Notes: generated by a model from the letters alone, not told the origin. A stretch of DNA of 64,000 nucleotides from Xanthostigma xanthostigma (GCA_963575645.1 OY754465.1:40884401-40948400), one strand, 5' to 3'. Positions 35,885 to 47,501 are shown, counted from the stretch's first letter. Made by a program: numbers and translations.

Positions 35885-36225
35885 TATAAAATTCCAATCA
35901 ATTGGGTGACAGAACCATTTCAATCTTAAATATATTGACATTTGGTAAATTTAAATAAACAAAATAAAATTTCTGTTACAACGCCTGCGGTGACGCGGGT
36001 ACTGACTAGTAATAAATATTATGAAATTTGCTATCGCATGGTTACATAATATGGTTCCACATTGTAAAAATTAACCAAAGCATGCTTGTCAGCTATACAA
36101 CTAATTTCTTTTTGATAGATCTTTACAACAAAAGAACAGGTGGTTATTTTATTTTCGTATTTCCCAAACAATAAAGCTACGAATAATATTTATTTGTTGA
36201 CATTTTTATTATTGCAAGCATAGGA
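35885..36225 (+). repeat. Repeat F, 5' part
   Basis: Matches the first half of F at 36886 and 62203: ccaatcaattgggtgac, atattgacat, gtgacgcgggtactgactag, and aacaaaagaacagg. The 3' half is missing; it breaks off before 36230. Confidence 0.75.
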
Positions 36226-36885
36226 AACGGTTATGTGGAATTTGTTACCGTGGCTAGAAAAAAATCTATGAATAGTGTATATGAACTGCGCATGCTTGTA
36301 GAGTGCGCAAAAAGCTTAACAGTAACGATTCTCCTACTCTTTTCTCTCAACTGCCGGTTGAAGTCGGAGAAGGGGAAGCGTTTCACTTTACGTCTGATCC
36401 AGGCCAATATACCCCTAAAAAAGTTTCATTTAAAAAAAATTGAAAATTCGTTGTGCAGTTTACAATTTGTGAGATCATAAACGACAATGTGGAGGTATAA
36501 AAATAAGTAATTATTAAAAAGAACCCGGAATAAGTCACTTTCCTTTGTGCATTGATATTTTCGTCAGCAGGCAACAACAACAGCGTGTTAACAAGTTGTG
36601 TATCAACTACCGTTCTGGTTTAACATAACAATGAAACAATCACCGAAAATGACAAATATTCAAACAGCTTTACAAATGTGTTTCACAACAGCTCAACCTA
36701 CACACATTCTATGTTACAATGTAACTGATATATGTTTATGTGTTACAGTTTACCGGGAGAACAACTGTAACATCATACAAAAATAGTAACCATAACACAA
36801 CACACCAATTCAAATAGGTGAGGTAAACTATACTAAACGTAGGCCGAACACAGAAAAAACATCGATTGTAATGCAAGATTACAGC
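36226..36885. other. Unassigned interval between F copies
   Basis: Contains an 81-codon plus ORF (36235-36480) and smaller ORFs, with no domains or repeat matches that I can see. Confidence 0.4.
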
Positions 36886-38225
36886 ATTTAAAAATTCCAG
36901 CCAATTGGGGGACGGGACTATTCCAAACTCAAAAATATTGACATTATATAATATAATATTATAAAGAACATAAAAATTTCTGAAATCGCGTGAGGCGATA
37001 CGGGTACTGGCTAGTATAAAATGTGACGTTTGCTAATGGTTACATATACACAATATGTTCCACGTCATGTAAAAAATAATCAAAAAATGCTTAACTGATT
37101 TCTCTCTGATAGATCTATAGAGCAAAAGAACAGCTGATTCTTTTTTTGTAGTTTTCAAAATATATCTGAAACTATAAAGTTTAAAAAAATTGTTTACAAA
37201 ACTTCCTTGTTAAAATAAATAGAATAATAAACCGTTATTAAAAGTATACCATTATTATATATAAAAAAAATTGGTTGTCTGTAAAGTCGATTTACGGACG
37301 ATAGTTTTACGTGATAACGTATTCCGTAATACATAACCTAACCTCCCAAAATTTGGTTTCAATCCGCTTATCCTTGGTGTCCGAATGATAAGAAATGTCA
37401 AAAGTGACGTTTGCAACTGTCAAAGTATTATGTTCTAATAATAATTAGTTATTCCAATACTTAACTTAGAAGGCGTTGCATTTCACAAAATACTAATGTC
37501 AAAAAATTGAATTAAACATTAGAAATGCAGCCGTTTTCATGTTAAGACAAGACATACGTTATCTTCTAATTTCCATGTACGGCAAACAAAGACGACCGAC
37601 CGCGTCGCGCCATGCATTAGACAACATTGCATTTATACAGCTATTTTTCTATATAAATTTGTATAAAAAAACTGTTTAGGCAAATTCTGTTATACGAAAT
37701 CTATGTAAAATGTTCTCCTCTTTCGTTTAAGACTGGTTTCAAACCGATCTGATTTAAATTGAGCGAGAAATTAGCAAAAAGTACGCACAGGGTCAGGCGG
37801 AACGTTACGCGTTACGAACGTTAGGATTTAATAGGAACGTTACACTTTTTCGTGCATGCAGCCGGTGTTTTATCAATTTATAAGATTGATGATTCATCAA
37901 TTTATAAGACGTTATCACGTCAAAAAAAACGTTATAGCATATATCTCTTTTGTACATGCGCCGATTTTCCCCAGAAAACAATAGGCCTCTTCATATTTGC
38001 ATATGAAACATCCTCCCACAATTTGGTTCCAGTCCGCCCATCCGTTTGACCTGCTTCGTGTTCACAGACATACAGCCACACAGATTTTTCCCAAAAATAT
38101 GTTTTTTGGATTTGGGAGACCTCGAAACGAAAACATGTTGTAAAATTTTGAATTAATTGTGACCTAAATTAGTACCATTGCCCACTTGTGTTAGAATAGT
38201 AAAATCATTCTACCAGTTCGCCGTA
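36886..38225 (+). mobile_element. Repeat F, full-length copy split by element E
   Basis: The 5' part (36886-37270) starts aaaattccagccaattgggg; the 3' part (37930-38225) resumes with catatatctcttttgtacat and ends cccacttgtgttagaatag. The uninterrupted copy at 62203-62800 shows the same order without E, so E inserted later. F is ~600-650 bp without E, non-coding; its 3' end carries the recurrent ...cccacttgtgg...gaatggtaaaa block. Class uncertain. Confidence 0.75.
37271..37929 (-). mobile_element. Element E, long form, minus orientation
   Basis: The ends are ttggttgtctgtaaagtcga on the left and ttataagacgttatcacgtc on the right: element E reversed. It is nearly identical over ~650 bp to the plus-orientation copy at 48713-49358; the most obvious difference is an extra ~11 bp near 37820. 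The ORF 37852-38049 spans the junction with F and is not a gene. Confidence 0.9.
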
Positions 38226-38286
38226 ATAATAATTCCAATTAACAGAGAATCTACAATTTATACAAATCCCAATCAATAAAAATTAA

Positions 38287-38523
38287 CAAAGTGACAATTG
38301 TATTCAAATTGAATCTATAAATGAGCGCTATGTCAATGCTCTCAGGCAGAATAAAAGACTTTTTATCAAATCTGAAGCTGACCTCACCAAATCTGTTGAT
38401 AAAGCTAAGTATGTGGAAGGCAAAACTTCGCCTGTTCTAGTAAATATTGTTGATCATCATCAAGAGACATCAAACGTAGTTTAAGATAACTCTGATGACG
38501 ACAATTTTCAAATTCGTCAAAAG
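38287..38523 (+). pseudogene. Possible dead exon of an unidentified protein gene
   Basis: From caaagtgac (38287) one frame stays open for 65 codons, meets a TAA at 38482-38484, and then continues open for 13 more codons to a donor-like site aag/gtaatg (38524). The predicted residues are hydrophilic and protein-like (for example ESINERYVNALRQNKRLF, then KSEADLTKSVDKAKY) and after the stop DNSDDDNFQIRQK. The composition is unlike the low-complexity frames around it. An acceptor could be the aag at 38288-38291, but this is weak. I recognise no family. It could be a captured or decayed transposon or host exon, or chance. Confidence 0.35.
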
Positions 38524-39259
38524 GTAATGTTTGTTCATGCCATTTTTCAGCATTGTGTATAAATCAGAGTTATATAGTTTGCATGCGGTATATGGTTCAT
38601 AAAACTGATCACAAAACATTATTGCGTTACGTGCAAATTAGGTTACCTACACGGAGGGGAATAATAGACATATTTTTTTAATAAAAATAAAACACGAAAA
38701 CAATAATATTATACAAAAAATGTAAATAGGTGCAATTACAAACATGTTTGAACTACTAGTACTTTATTACAGCACCCCACGCGTGAATTTATGGGGCGGT
38801 GTACGGTACAGCATTTAACTGTTAAACATGTAAAAATTATAGTTGTCCACATTCATTAATTTGGTAATGAAATAATTTACTGTATTTTTGCTCTATCAGT
38901 ATTTTTACATTTTGTTTCGCTAATTGCTTACCCTATAAAATTAATGGTTCTACATTGTTTAACTTAACTATAGGTGATCAGATGAAAAAATTCAAAAATT
39001 TTGTGATTTTCAAATAGTTTAATTCTATCGAAATGATCATATTTTAAATAAACTAGAGATTTTTTTCAAAGCTTGTACTTTCTATTTTTTGAATCAAAAT
39101 TTTAAAAAAAATTATCATCTCTTAGAGAACAGTGAGATTATTAAAGAGCAAATTAAAAACGACACATTATTTTTTTATAAAATTGCATCATGTTACGGGC
39201 CTTAAAAAAATTCCAGATTAATTTCGAGTGAAGCATTTTAAAGCTCATACGTTCTACTG
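38524..39259. other. No recognisable feature
   Basis: AT-rich; no repeat or ORF of note. Confidence 0.5.
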
Positions 39260-39482
39260 TAAAACTGTTTTTTTTTTTTTAATTGTTCGACCATTTTCCC
39301 CAAAATTTCATCCGTTTGACCTGTATCGTGTTCACAGACAAATGGACACACACAAACAGATGCACAGATTTTTTCTAAACATTATTTTTTTTTATTCGGG
39401 AAACCTCAAAACTAAAAATATTGTAAAATTTTGTTCTAAATTAGTATAACCATCCCCCACTTGTGGAGTTGGAATGGTAAAA
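39260..39482 (+). repeat. Repeat F, 3' part
   Basis: From ttttccccaaaatttcatcc through gtatcgtgttcacagacaaa to ccccacttgtggagttggaa and tggtaaaa, matching the 3' ends of the other F copies. Confidence 0.8.
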
Positions 39483-41004
39483 GAATATAATATTATGACT
39501 TCAACGATATAAGCGAATGCGCAGTCATTACCCAACTATTAGATACTCAGACCTCAGTTACTATACTTGTTCTCAAATGTAAATTATACCATGAATATAT
39601 TCAACTCAAATTTTGGCACAAACCACATAATATGTCTACGTTTTTCACAAATACGTAGAATCGTCTAACTTGTAACCAGTCATCTTCTTCATTTTCGTTG
39701 TGAATTTATAATGTACTTTATATGTTTATATAGCCTGAAGTTGTGAAGTCAGACGATTGCAGATATCAGCTCTAACTTGTCTAACAGAGCCATCGAAACA
39801 AAAAAAGCACATGCAGTAGTAGTTGCAATATCAATGAAGACACCTGTGCACTGTGCACACATTATATAATATATATGTATGAAATATGCATTTTATTGCA
39901 CACTCCCACTGCTAAGAAAGCGGCAATTAAATTCAGTATAATATACACGACGTTTCTATCTACGATTTTTTATAAAATCGTTGGAAGGAGCTATTTAACA
40001 TAAATAATGCCGTTGGATCTTTATGTTCAGCACTTAAAACAGCTTCACAATCACAATATACATTTGAAGTCGATTAAATAAATATTTTTCCTTTCAAGAG
40101 GCAGGCGTTATTATTTTGTGTCAAATATCACTATCTACCGCCCAAATATTTAATACATTATCGACCTTATTTTGACCGTGCAATATTAGTGTACGGGGAA
40201 TATAGGCAGTTTACATACAATAGGTATATTATATTTGCAGAGAACAGGCTTTGACTTTAATATTATAATTTTAAAACTTATGAACATTGGATATACCTAG
40301 TAATAACTCCTTCTCTTTTCATCTCAAATACGTTCCTCTTGCCAAAATGCCAAAAATTGTTACAGCTCTCCCAACGCTATTGTTAAAGCTAAATGGTTCG
40401 AATAAACGACCCAGAATTACACTACAGTCCCTACAGGCGAAAAATCAATTTTCTAAAAAATACATACAATTTAAAAAATAGGTATATAAATTATGTTTTC
40501 CAAATGTAGTCCAAATTCTTTTTTTTAAAAAATTCGCCTATAGGATTTGCAGCGTGATTCTTGGTCCTTCATTTGGCGTTCACTTTAAAAATAGCTTTGG
40601 AGCTGTAACTGTTTTTAAGCAAGGCGAAAGGATTTCAGATGGTATTTCAGTGGGAAATAAGTGTCATTGTATTTTTGGCAATGCTTTCTAATAGAAAATT
40701 TTGTATGCGCATTCCTTAACTTCCGTCACATTTTTCGGGTACTTCTCATTTTAACAGATGAAAAATTATTGATTTTGAAAAAACTAAATAGTAAAAATAA
40801 GAACCATTACTTAAAGAAGTGATACAACACCTTTGAAAAATATTTCACTATTTTTGAAAATAAATGTTTTGAGAATCAACGATTAAATTATGACAGGTAG
40901 ATTTCAATAATTTTTGTTTACTTTCACCAGTTTTTGCGATCGTGGCACTTTTACCCTCATCTCAATTGAGCATAAATGTGTCCCCCTAAGCTGTTTTGTG
41001 CACT
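39483..41004. other. No recognisable gene
   Basis: AT-rich. The 64-codon ORF 40287-40481 has no domain. A weak inverted pair (cctacaggcgaa at 40430 and ttcgcctatagg at 40543) could mark a ~125-bp MITE but is too short to call. Confidence 0.4.
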
Positions 41005-41109
41005 AATTTAGCATCGTTAGTAAATACTATTTACTAACGATGCTAAATTGGTTAATTTAAATGAAAATATTACCATTTACTAAATAGTAATATTTTCATT
41101 TAAATTAAC
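41005..41109. repeat. Two adjacent perfect palindromes
   Basis: First: arms 41005-41026 and 41028-41049 are a perfect 22-bp inverted repeat with a single C between them (aatttagcatcgttagtaaa...). Second: arms 41051-41073 and 41087-41109 are a perfect 23-bp inverted repeat (gttaatttaaatgaaaatat...) with a 13-bp loop. The loop of the second (catttactaaata) resembles the centre of the first. Confidence 0.95.
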
Positions 41110-41399
41110 ATTGAAAAACGTGATTGGATCAGTCATTGCGTCAAAATACCCGAAATTGTTAAATAGCATGCTCGTAACTATGGCAATAATAGCGTGAAAA
41201 CGCTCTCTAGAAAACAGTCATATACCTATTAAGATATTAGTATTTTTTTTTTTTTAATTTTTTCCCATTGTGACAGAATGTACAGTTCAGTCGCGTTATA
41301 AGAACGCTTCAGGGGTTGTAGGAATGGAGAAACCTGCCTAAGCAAACAATCGTTCATCACTGACAATGTCCTCAACAAAACTCTTTTCATATTATACAA

Positions 41400-41785
41400 C
41401 AGAGGTCCGTCCCGGTTTCAACCGGGTGTGATAGATATAATTCTGCAAAATGTATTTAGTTTGCAAATTCTACCAGATTTGCTTCTGAACTAACAGCTTT
41501 GAGCGAATTCTATCAGATGTCGCTACTTGGTACTAAAACAGCTTTTTTTGTTTGCTTCTGAATTAATATCTTTAAGTAAATTCTATGAGATGTCGCTACA
41601 TGTTATTAAAACACTTATTTTTTTGAGAAAACACCGTAATTTTGTACAAAATATTTAATAAAAATTATCCTATAGCGTAAGTTAGACCAAGCAAGACACA
41701 TTTACAAAATTTCATTAAAATCGGTTCAGTAGATTAACGCGGACGAACACCGTGCCACGAAATTTTTGTATACCTATAAAGATAT
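41400..41785 (+). repeat. Insect interspersed repeat with internal duplication
   Basis: Starts gaggtccgtcccggtttcaa, and ends tttcattaaaatcggttcag then agattaacgcggacgaac, wording typical of 3' regions of insect non-LTR elements and their derivatives. Internally a ~90-bp unit (gcttctgaa...ttctatnagatgtcgctac) is repeated at about 41471 and 41560. No ORF survives. Confidence 0.5.
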
Positions 41786-42556
41786 ATCGTTTATTAATTT
41801 ATATTAATGAGTTAATGACCAACTAAAATCAGTCCACTTATTTCTTGTTCCTGTATTTAAGTATTGTAATAAGTTCTTTATTTATTTATACTAATAGCGC
41901 GCTACACAACTACATTCGTCTTGCATTTATCCATGTTTGATCGGAATCACTTCGATCTACGGCGCGTGAAGACATTTTATAAAAAAAAATAGACAGAGGT
42001 TCAATGCAAATTTTAATAAAGTTTTTATGTATTTTTAGTTTCAAATTATTTTACAACTAACCTCGCTGTGAAATACGAGTTTCTTTAAACCTACATTAAA
42101 ATTTCTGAAATCACGTTACTACTGTTTAAGTTATGGTGAGAGTTTGTCAATAAACTTACTTTTACAAAACATTAAAAATGGATTATGATATACGACAGCA
42201 TATATTCAGATATGCTATCTTACTTCTAGAAAATTCATAGTTTCTTTTATTGCATTCTAAAACTTCTTCAACAGTTTCCACAAAGTACCAACGATTTGCA
42301 ATTCCATCCATAGACATGTCAATATAATTGTATACTTAGTATTTATCATATAATTAATAATTTACTATATGAATCATTGTCTATCTACTCAATATGCGGT
42401 AAGCGAAGGCAAAAAAGCGTATCGAAAATATATCTGCGTCTCTTTCTTCGATGTAATTCTCTGATTTCTCCGATGATAGGATTGGTTGATGTACTTGCAT
42501 TCAATCTGAATAAAGTATATCTGTTTCAAAAACTTTATCTTTTTCTATGACGTTAA

Positions 42557-42653
42557 CATGGGCGTACCCAGCTTTTGGCCCAGGAGGGAGCAAATTAGAA
42601 ATTTTTTACGCCGGGTCCCCCGTGCTTGTTTTGCCCTTCTGGGTATGCCAGTG
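42557..42653. mobile_element. Tiny element with tacccag ends
   Basis: Left end gggcgtacccagcttttgg and reversed right end actggcatacccagaaggg are imperfect inverted repeats 97 bp apart. The GC-rich core (ccgggtcccccgtgc) contrasts with the surroundings. No target duplication found. Confidence 0.5.
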
Positions 42654-42762
42654 CTTAGCGTAAAAAAAGCAAGAAGTAAGTATATGTTTACACCCTAATT
42701 GTTGGATTGCGATTTTATTCCTATGCTCAGTATAGAATAAAAGTATATGTTATTTATATTGT

Positions 42763-42805
42763 GCGCTGGGTTTGAATCTTGATGAAGGTGGATGTAACTT
42801 CAATA
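42763..42805 (+). repeat. SINE remnant
   Basis: gctgggtttgaatcttgatg then aaggtggatgtaac resembles the B-box and following region of the SINE at 29352. Only ~40 bp align, so it is a weak call. Confidence 0.35.
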
Positions 42806-43029
42806 TTACGCTAAAACTCAAATAAATTGGACCACGCTGGCTAAACTTAGACATAAATTTAAATGATATTTATGTAAGAAATTTGTTGATGTTGACTATT
42901 TTATTGTTAAACCAAAGCCGGACCAGAAAACTAGTTTGTCAATGAACAGTTTAAAAAGAGACTGTGTATTTTAAACTACACACTGTGATACTACACAGAA
43001 GTAAATCTGATTACACACACACAGAAAAC

Positions 43030-43420
43030 ATACAGATATTTTTCATAAAACATTCTTGCTAAAATGAATAGAATAATAAATAGTTTAGGCAAGTACTTAA
43101 ACCATTTGAATAGAAAAAACACATTATCTTCGGCGCATGCGCCGATTTCCCGCAATAACAATAAGGCTCTTCATATTTACATTTACGTGTCAAATATCAT
43201 ACCAAAATTTGGTTCCGATCCGATCACCTGTTTCTAGATCGTCCTTGCATACAGACTAACAAATATAAAAAGGCGAACATGTCCGTCTGCTAATGTTTCC
43301 AAGAAACATTTTCTTGAACTCGAAAGGCCTTAAAATGAAAAAAAAATTGAAAAGTAAATTTTGTACTAGATTAGTAGGTATCTACCATTCCCTACTTGTG
43401 GAGCTGGAATGGTAAAATTG
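43030..43420 (+). repeat. Repeat F, central and 3' part
   Basis: Contains gaatagaataataaatag, gcgcatgcgccgatttcccg, ataccaaaatttggttccga and the terminal block cctacttgtggagctggaat then ggtaaaa, in the order of the other F copies. The minus ORF 43382-43594 is incidental. Confidence 0.75.
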
Positions 43421-44845
43421 ACAAAATATTATATTAATAAAATATAAGTGTTTATACCTATCATAGCGTAATGTTGCAAAGTCAGTTTTTATAGCATGAG
43501 GTATACGGGCATTTCTCGTGGTTTGATCGGTTTGATCTTCAGACTGTTTTTTTCGTAACACTTTTAATCTCATGCATCGAATTAAACCTATCATGCCAAA
43601 AAAGTTTTATTTCAAAAATCAAATAGATTTCAAATGTTACTCTGATAAATCGTCCCACAGTATACTTTTAAAGTGTGTAGATACAATGGAAGTATCCGAA
43701 GAGCCACCAGTGGGGTAAGCCCAGAGGTACATCTACCTTCTAGTTTTATACAAGAGGATATCTCTTTGATATCGACAAGCGGAACTTCTCTTTATTCTTC
43801 CGTTCAAACTACACCTACTCTCCCTCTTATATAATACTTGTGTGTATGTACTGCATGTGGAATCATTGTGGATATGAAAACACTTTATATTTACGTATGC
43901 ACACATGTATCTATAAAAAACGGGCTCGGATACAAACAATACACCAAATCATTATAGGTTCTCAGTTCTCACCTTCATCACTGAAGGTGTTGTAGATTCA
44001 CAACCCTAATGGAGAAGAATTTGACTGCAGTTATAAGTGAAACGAATCATTCTGCTGCCATCTATTAATTGTGAAAAACTTATTTTTTTATAGTTTTGTT
44101 ATAAAAAAAATAAGCCTTTCATTATGTAGAATGTATACGTTTGTATTTTTTTATCAACGCCTTATATGCATGGTATAAACTTTCTTTCGTGTTAAAGCAG
44201 CACCACTATGCTACATCGCTCGGTTTCAAAATGGTTTTAGTTTACATCATTTTTGATAACTTTACAATAATTAACGGCTGCGGCGCCTAAGTAGCGCTAC
44301 TGTGTAACTGAACAATAATTTAAAAGAGCATGATGTCATAACGATGCTTCGTTTTTGTGCTTAGAATATTAATTTAACTTCACATTAATTTCATAATAGT
44401 ATTTACATAGAAAATAAACATATTATCAGAAAAAACGTTACTATAATATTACAAATCAATATAATTTGCTTTTATGATGACACGATTTAACAACGATAAG
44501 TACATAAATCTGTTATTGTTTTTGGTTTGGCCTGTACATATTTCCAGTGACAAAATTATAAATATGTGAAACACGTTTAACCGAACAGTCTTCCGCTGTG
44601 CTACATGTTTCTATAACGATTGCACTAAAACTGACAGACAAAAATTTTTCTATACGATTCCTCATAATATAATAAATAATAATAATCTTTAGAAATACAC
44701 ATCGGAAATTTAAATATTTTGCATTATCTCTATAAGCAACCGTAATTTCAGTTTATAAAGATTCTCTAAAATTACTTCAATAATACCTATAGTTAGATAT
44801 ATTATAGTTTATAGACGCAAACCTCCAATAATAATCAATTAATTA
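43421..44845. other. No recognisable gene
   Basis: AT-rich. The minus ORF 43733-43939 (68 codons) is not recognised. No repeats matched. Confidence 0.45.
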
Positions 44846-44850
44846 AATAT

Positions 44851-45175
44851 AATCCATGGAATTGGTACATTTTGAGTTGCATCAAATGGGGCAGTTCTGA
44901 TTTTTTTATATGTTGTATATAATGAGGTGGTAATGACAAATATAATTTTTCCACCTCGAAAGCCTTCCGGAACATTGTAAAATTCATGAAAAGCCATTAA
45001 ATTTTTGATCATTTTTCAGTTTTTGCCATTTTTTACCACCAAGGACCTGTTTTACGGTAGAAGTCACTATGAATTCTTTTAAAGTAGACTAAATTTGCAA
45101 CAAAATGAGAATAGTTGGGTCTCGATAAGCTGAATAGTTTCAAAGATACAGCTGTTCAAATGTTTGCAAAATTTC
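44851..45175 (+). repeat. Left terminal inverted repeat of the CXC element
   Basis: Its inner part contains atgaggtggtaatgacaaat, aaaagccattaaatttttga, ccaccaaggacctgttttac and gatacagctgttcaaatgtt, all mirrored in 46104-46438. A second weaker echo of its inner end (gctacagctgttcaaa) lies at about 45334-45349. Confidence 0.95.
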
Positions 45176-45502
45176 AAAAAAAAATTTTTTTTCGAGTTTT
45201 TACTCGTTCTCGTCAATGTGGTCAATTATTGATCTATTTCACGGCATAAATTCATATACGTTTTTAAAGAAGACAATTTTTTTAACAAAACGAGACCAAT
45301 TTGATATATTAAGATCTGATAGTTCCCTAGCTACAGCTGTTCAAAGTTGCTGAGGTGAGTAAACAAAATGAAATACGACTTATGAAATAAGCATTATAAT
45401 TTTAAAAAGAAATAATTACAGCATAAAAATTTAAAGACTGTGTTATACATATTATCTTTGCATGTGGCGGTTGAAGTTGAGGTCGTCACAGGAGTTGTAT
45501 TA

Positions 45503-45934
45503 TTAGTTTTTCTTGTATATCTTTGATGGACCAGGCTGAACCTCTAAATCGACGGTACACCTTTTGGGAGCTTGCTTCGGTAGCATTTCGTCAACGACCA
45601 GCTCAGGCAGGTCGAAATCGTCATCTGATGGTGGGTCATCGATGGTAGGTTCATCATTGTCATCACACATCAGGTCTGGTTTGTTATCACAAGATTGGCC
45701 GCTGCAGTGGTTGCAAACAGCCGAGCATTTGAGTCCTGCTTTTCTGCAACCACAACTGCTGGTACAACCTTTTTTGCAGTTGCAGGAAATCATGTTTAGC
45801 AGGGGTTGAGGAGCTGGTGGTTTCGTCAGACCAAGCTCCCATTTCAGGATTTCTAACCTCACTCGATAACAACAGGGATGCATAATGTAGTGAAAAATAT
45901 TGTTTGGGAACATCGATTTATGATTGGCTGCCAC
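45503..45934 (-). CDS. CXC (tesmin/TSO1-like) domain protein, probably C-terminal part
   Basis: The 143-residue frame has nine cysteines in the CXC spacing at residues 51-82 (CNCKKGC, then CGCRKAGLKC, then C..C....C). CXC domains bind zinc and, in tesmin/TSO1/LIN54 proteins, AT-rich DNA. Just upstream, W32 followed by PPAPQPLLNMIS (39-50) resembles the linker before this domain in many uncharacterised arthropod proteins, often from multicopy genes. The tail is acidic (residues 88-111 rich in D/E) and ends in a basic KKN. The annotated Met is only the first in frame; residues 1-25 look less protein-like, so the true N-terminus may be spliced on or deleted. LIN54-type proteins carry two CXC repeats; here there is one. 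No transposase motif is seen. I infer an element-encoded or element-captured DNA-binding factor. Confidence 0.6.
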   Translation of the reverse strand: MAANHKSMFPNNIFHYIMHPCCYRVRLEILKWELGLTKPPAPQPLLNMISCNCKKGCTSSCGCRKAGLKCSAVCNHCSGQSCDNKPDLMCDDNDEPTIDDPPSDDDFDLPELVVDEMLPKQAPKRCTVDLEVQPGPSKIYKKN

Positions 45935-46103
45935 AGCGTAACTTGGAAGAACTATTTTTAACTACGGCAAAGTATTATGGTTTTGTTTTTTTTTATTATA
46001 AATAATTATATACCCTATACTATATATAAAAATAATAAAAAGCACACCTTTAGTAGAAAACTATTTTTGACAGACACCCTAAACTCTAAATTGTATTATT
46101 TAA

Positions 46104-46438
46104 GAAATTTTGCAAACATTTGAACAGCTGTATCTTTGAAACTATTCAGCTTATCGAGACCCAACTATTCTCCTTTTCTTGCAAATTTAGTCTTCTTTAA
46201 AAGAATTCATATGACTACTACCGTAAAACAGGTCCTTGGTGGTAAAAAATGGCAAAAACTGAAAAATGATCCAAAATTTAATGGCTTTTCATGAATTTTA
46301 CAATGTTCCGGAAGGCTTTCGAGGTGGAAAAATTATATTTGTCATTACCACCTCATTACATACAGCATATAAAAAAAATCAGAACTGCCCGATTTGATGC
46401 AAGTGAAGACCCCTTTTATGGTTCGATTTCCATGGATT
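46104..46438 (-). repeat. Right terminal inverted repeat of the CXC element
   Basis: Reverse complement of 44851-45175, with small differences (for example gtcatatgaattc against gtcactatgaattc) and a diverged ~20-bp block near the outer end. Confidence 0.95.
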
Positions 46439-46443
46439 AATAT

Positions 46444-47109
46444 TATTCTTACAATTTACCATCTATTTAATTATTTATGTCACGTCTTTTCGGGAATACT
46501 CGGAGAGAGTGAAAACCCAGCATTCATGATTTTGACATTAAACGTTGTAATATGTTGCTCAGATCGCGCGTCCTTGCAGGTCACTCGAGTTGCTCTGATC
46601 AAGCAAGTCGAGAATATCGCTGATAGATTGCCACATTGCCACGTTGATGGTGGGTACCCCATCCTTATGTAGGAATTAACAGCTAAGGGATATCGTGTCG
46701 CCGTTGAATTGCTTTCGTGTTGCCTCGTGTGAGGACGGCCTTACAAACTCTCCAACAGGTTAGCGCTATGTAGACATTTTTTAATAGTTTTCGTACTATT
46801 TTTTTCTTTAGATCAGATGTAATTTTATAGATGACAATTTTTATTGGAACTATTAAACTTCCTTAAGTATGTATGCATAAAATATTGAGAGATGCACATC
46901 AGAGAAGAGCAAAAGACTGGCATATACATGCATAATATACAACGATGATGATGATGATGATGATTCATCCATAATATTCCATTCAAATATGATGTATGTA
47001 GTGTACGTTCAAAGAAAACATAAGTATGCTTTGAATAAAGAGTGGTAATATTATATTGACTTTAAATATCTCTGGATAGTGTACGCTATATGCATACAAT
47101 ACTGCGTAA
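46444..47109. other. Unassigned; GC-richer patch and GAT microsatellite
   Basis: 46480-46740 is less AT-rich than its surroundings, with overlapping ORFs on both strands (plus 46394-46672, minus 46480-46662) and no recognised domain. A (GAT)n tract lies at 46941-46962. Confidence 0.4.
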
Positions 47110-47501
47110 TAGTGATTCCCAAACGTCGGTGGCCTTCTGAAGTATGCCGCGAAATTTCTTAGCAAAATAATCAATAACTTGCGTCGTTTCGAACGTTTCT
47201 TTTCTCATTCATAAAACTTGCATTCCTAAAATCACCCTTTTCCCGGATAGTGTTCATTCATTGCAGGATCACTGTTTACCGGGCGGTGTTTATTCTTCTC
47301 ATTTATAAAATTGAGTTCAAGCTATAGAACTATGTAGAATCACTGTTTCTCAGACGGTGCGTTACAAATGTGAATTATAATATTTATACCAACCTTAAAA
47401 GGTGAAATTAGCGATTATAGAATATTGAAAATATTATTTAAAAATCAAAATAATTTTGTTTCCCAGCGTGACTTGAAATAAAAAAGGTTTGGAACCTCTT
47501 G
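47110..47501. mobile_element. Non-autonomous hAT-like element, diverged
   Basis: Left end tagtgattcccaaacgtcgg and reversed right end caagaggttccaaacctttt both resemble the hAT terminus CAGnGGTTCCCAAAC. The 8-bp flanks (tgcgtaat and tgtataac) agree at five positions, a possible decayed duplication. Internal repeats cactgtttaccgggcggtg and cactgtttctcagacggtg add subterminal structure. No ORF. Confidence 0.6.

Larger units (their letters stand above)
44851..46438. mobile_element. DNA transposon-like element carrying a CXC-domain ORF
   Basis: The unit starts aatccatggaattgg and ends, reversed, aatccatggaaatcg. Long inverted repeats, 44851-45175 and 46104-46438, are about 90% or more identical by eye after a diverged outer ~45 bp. 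A 5-bp duplication, aatat, flanks it exactly (44846-44850 and 46439-46443). Between the inverted repeats are ~930 bp with one ORF of recognisable type (45503-45934, minus). No transposase is present, so it must have been mobilised in trans or be a deletion derivative of a larger element. The high similarity of the two ends suggests moderate age. Superfamily is not determined: long inverted ends with 5-bp duplications do not fit hAT, Tc1 or piggyBac. Confidence 0.85.

Noticed and set aside
42557..42653. hAT element
   Set aside because: Inverted ends are short and no 8-bp duplication is found, so only an unclassified small element is called.
45564..45872. Plus ORF 45564-45809 and minus ORF 45687-45872
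   Set aside because: Shadow frames of the CXC-domain ORF; the cysteine pattern exists only in the 45503-45934 frame.
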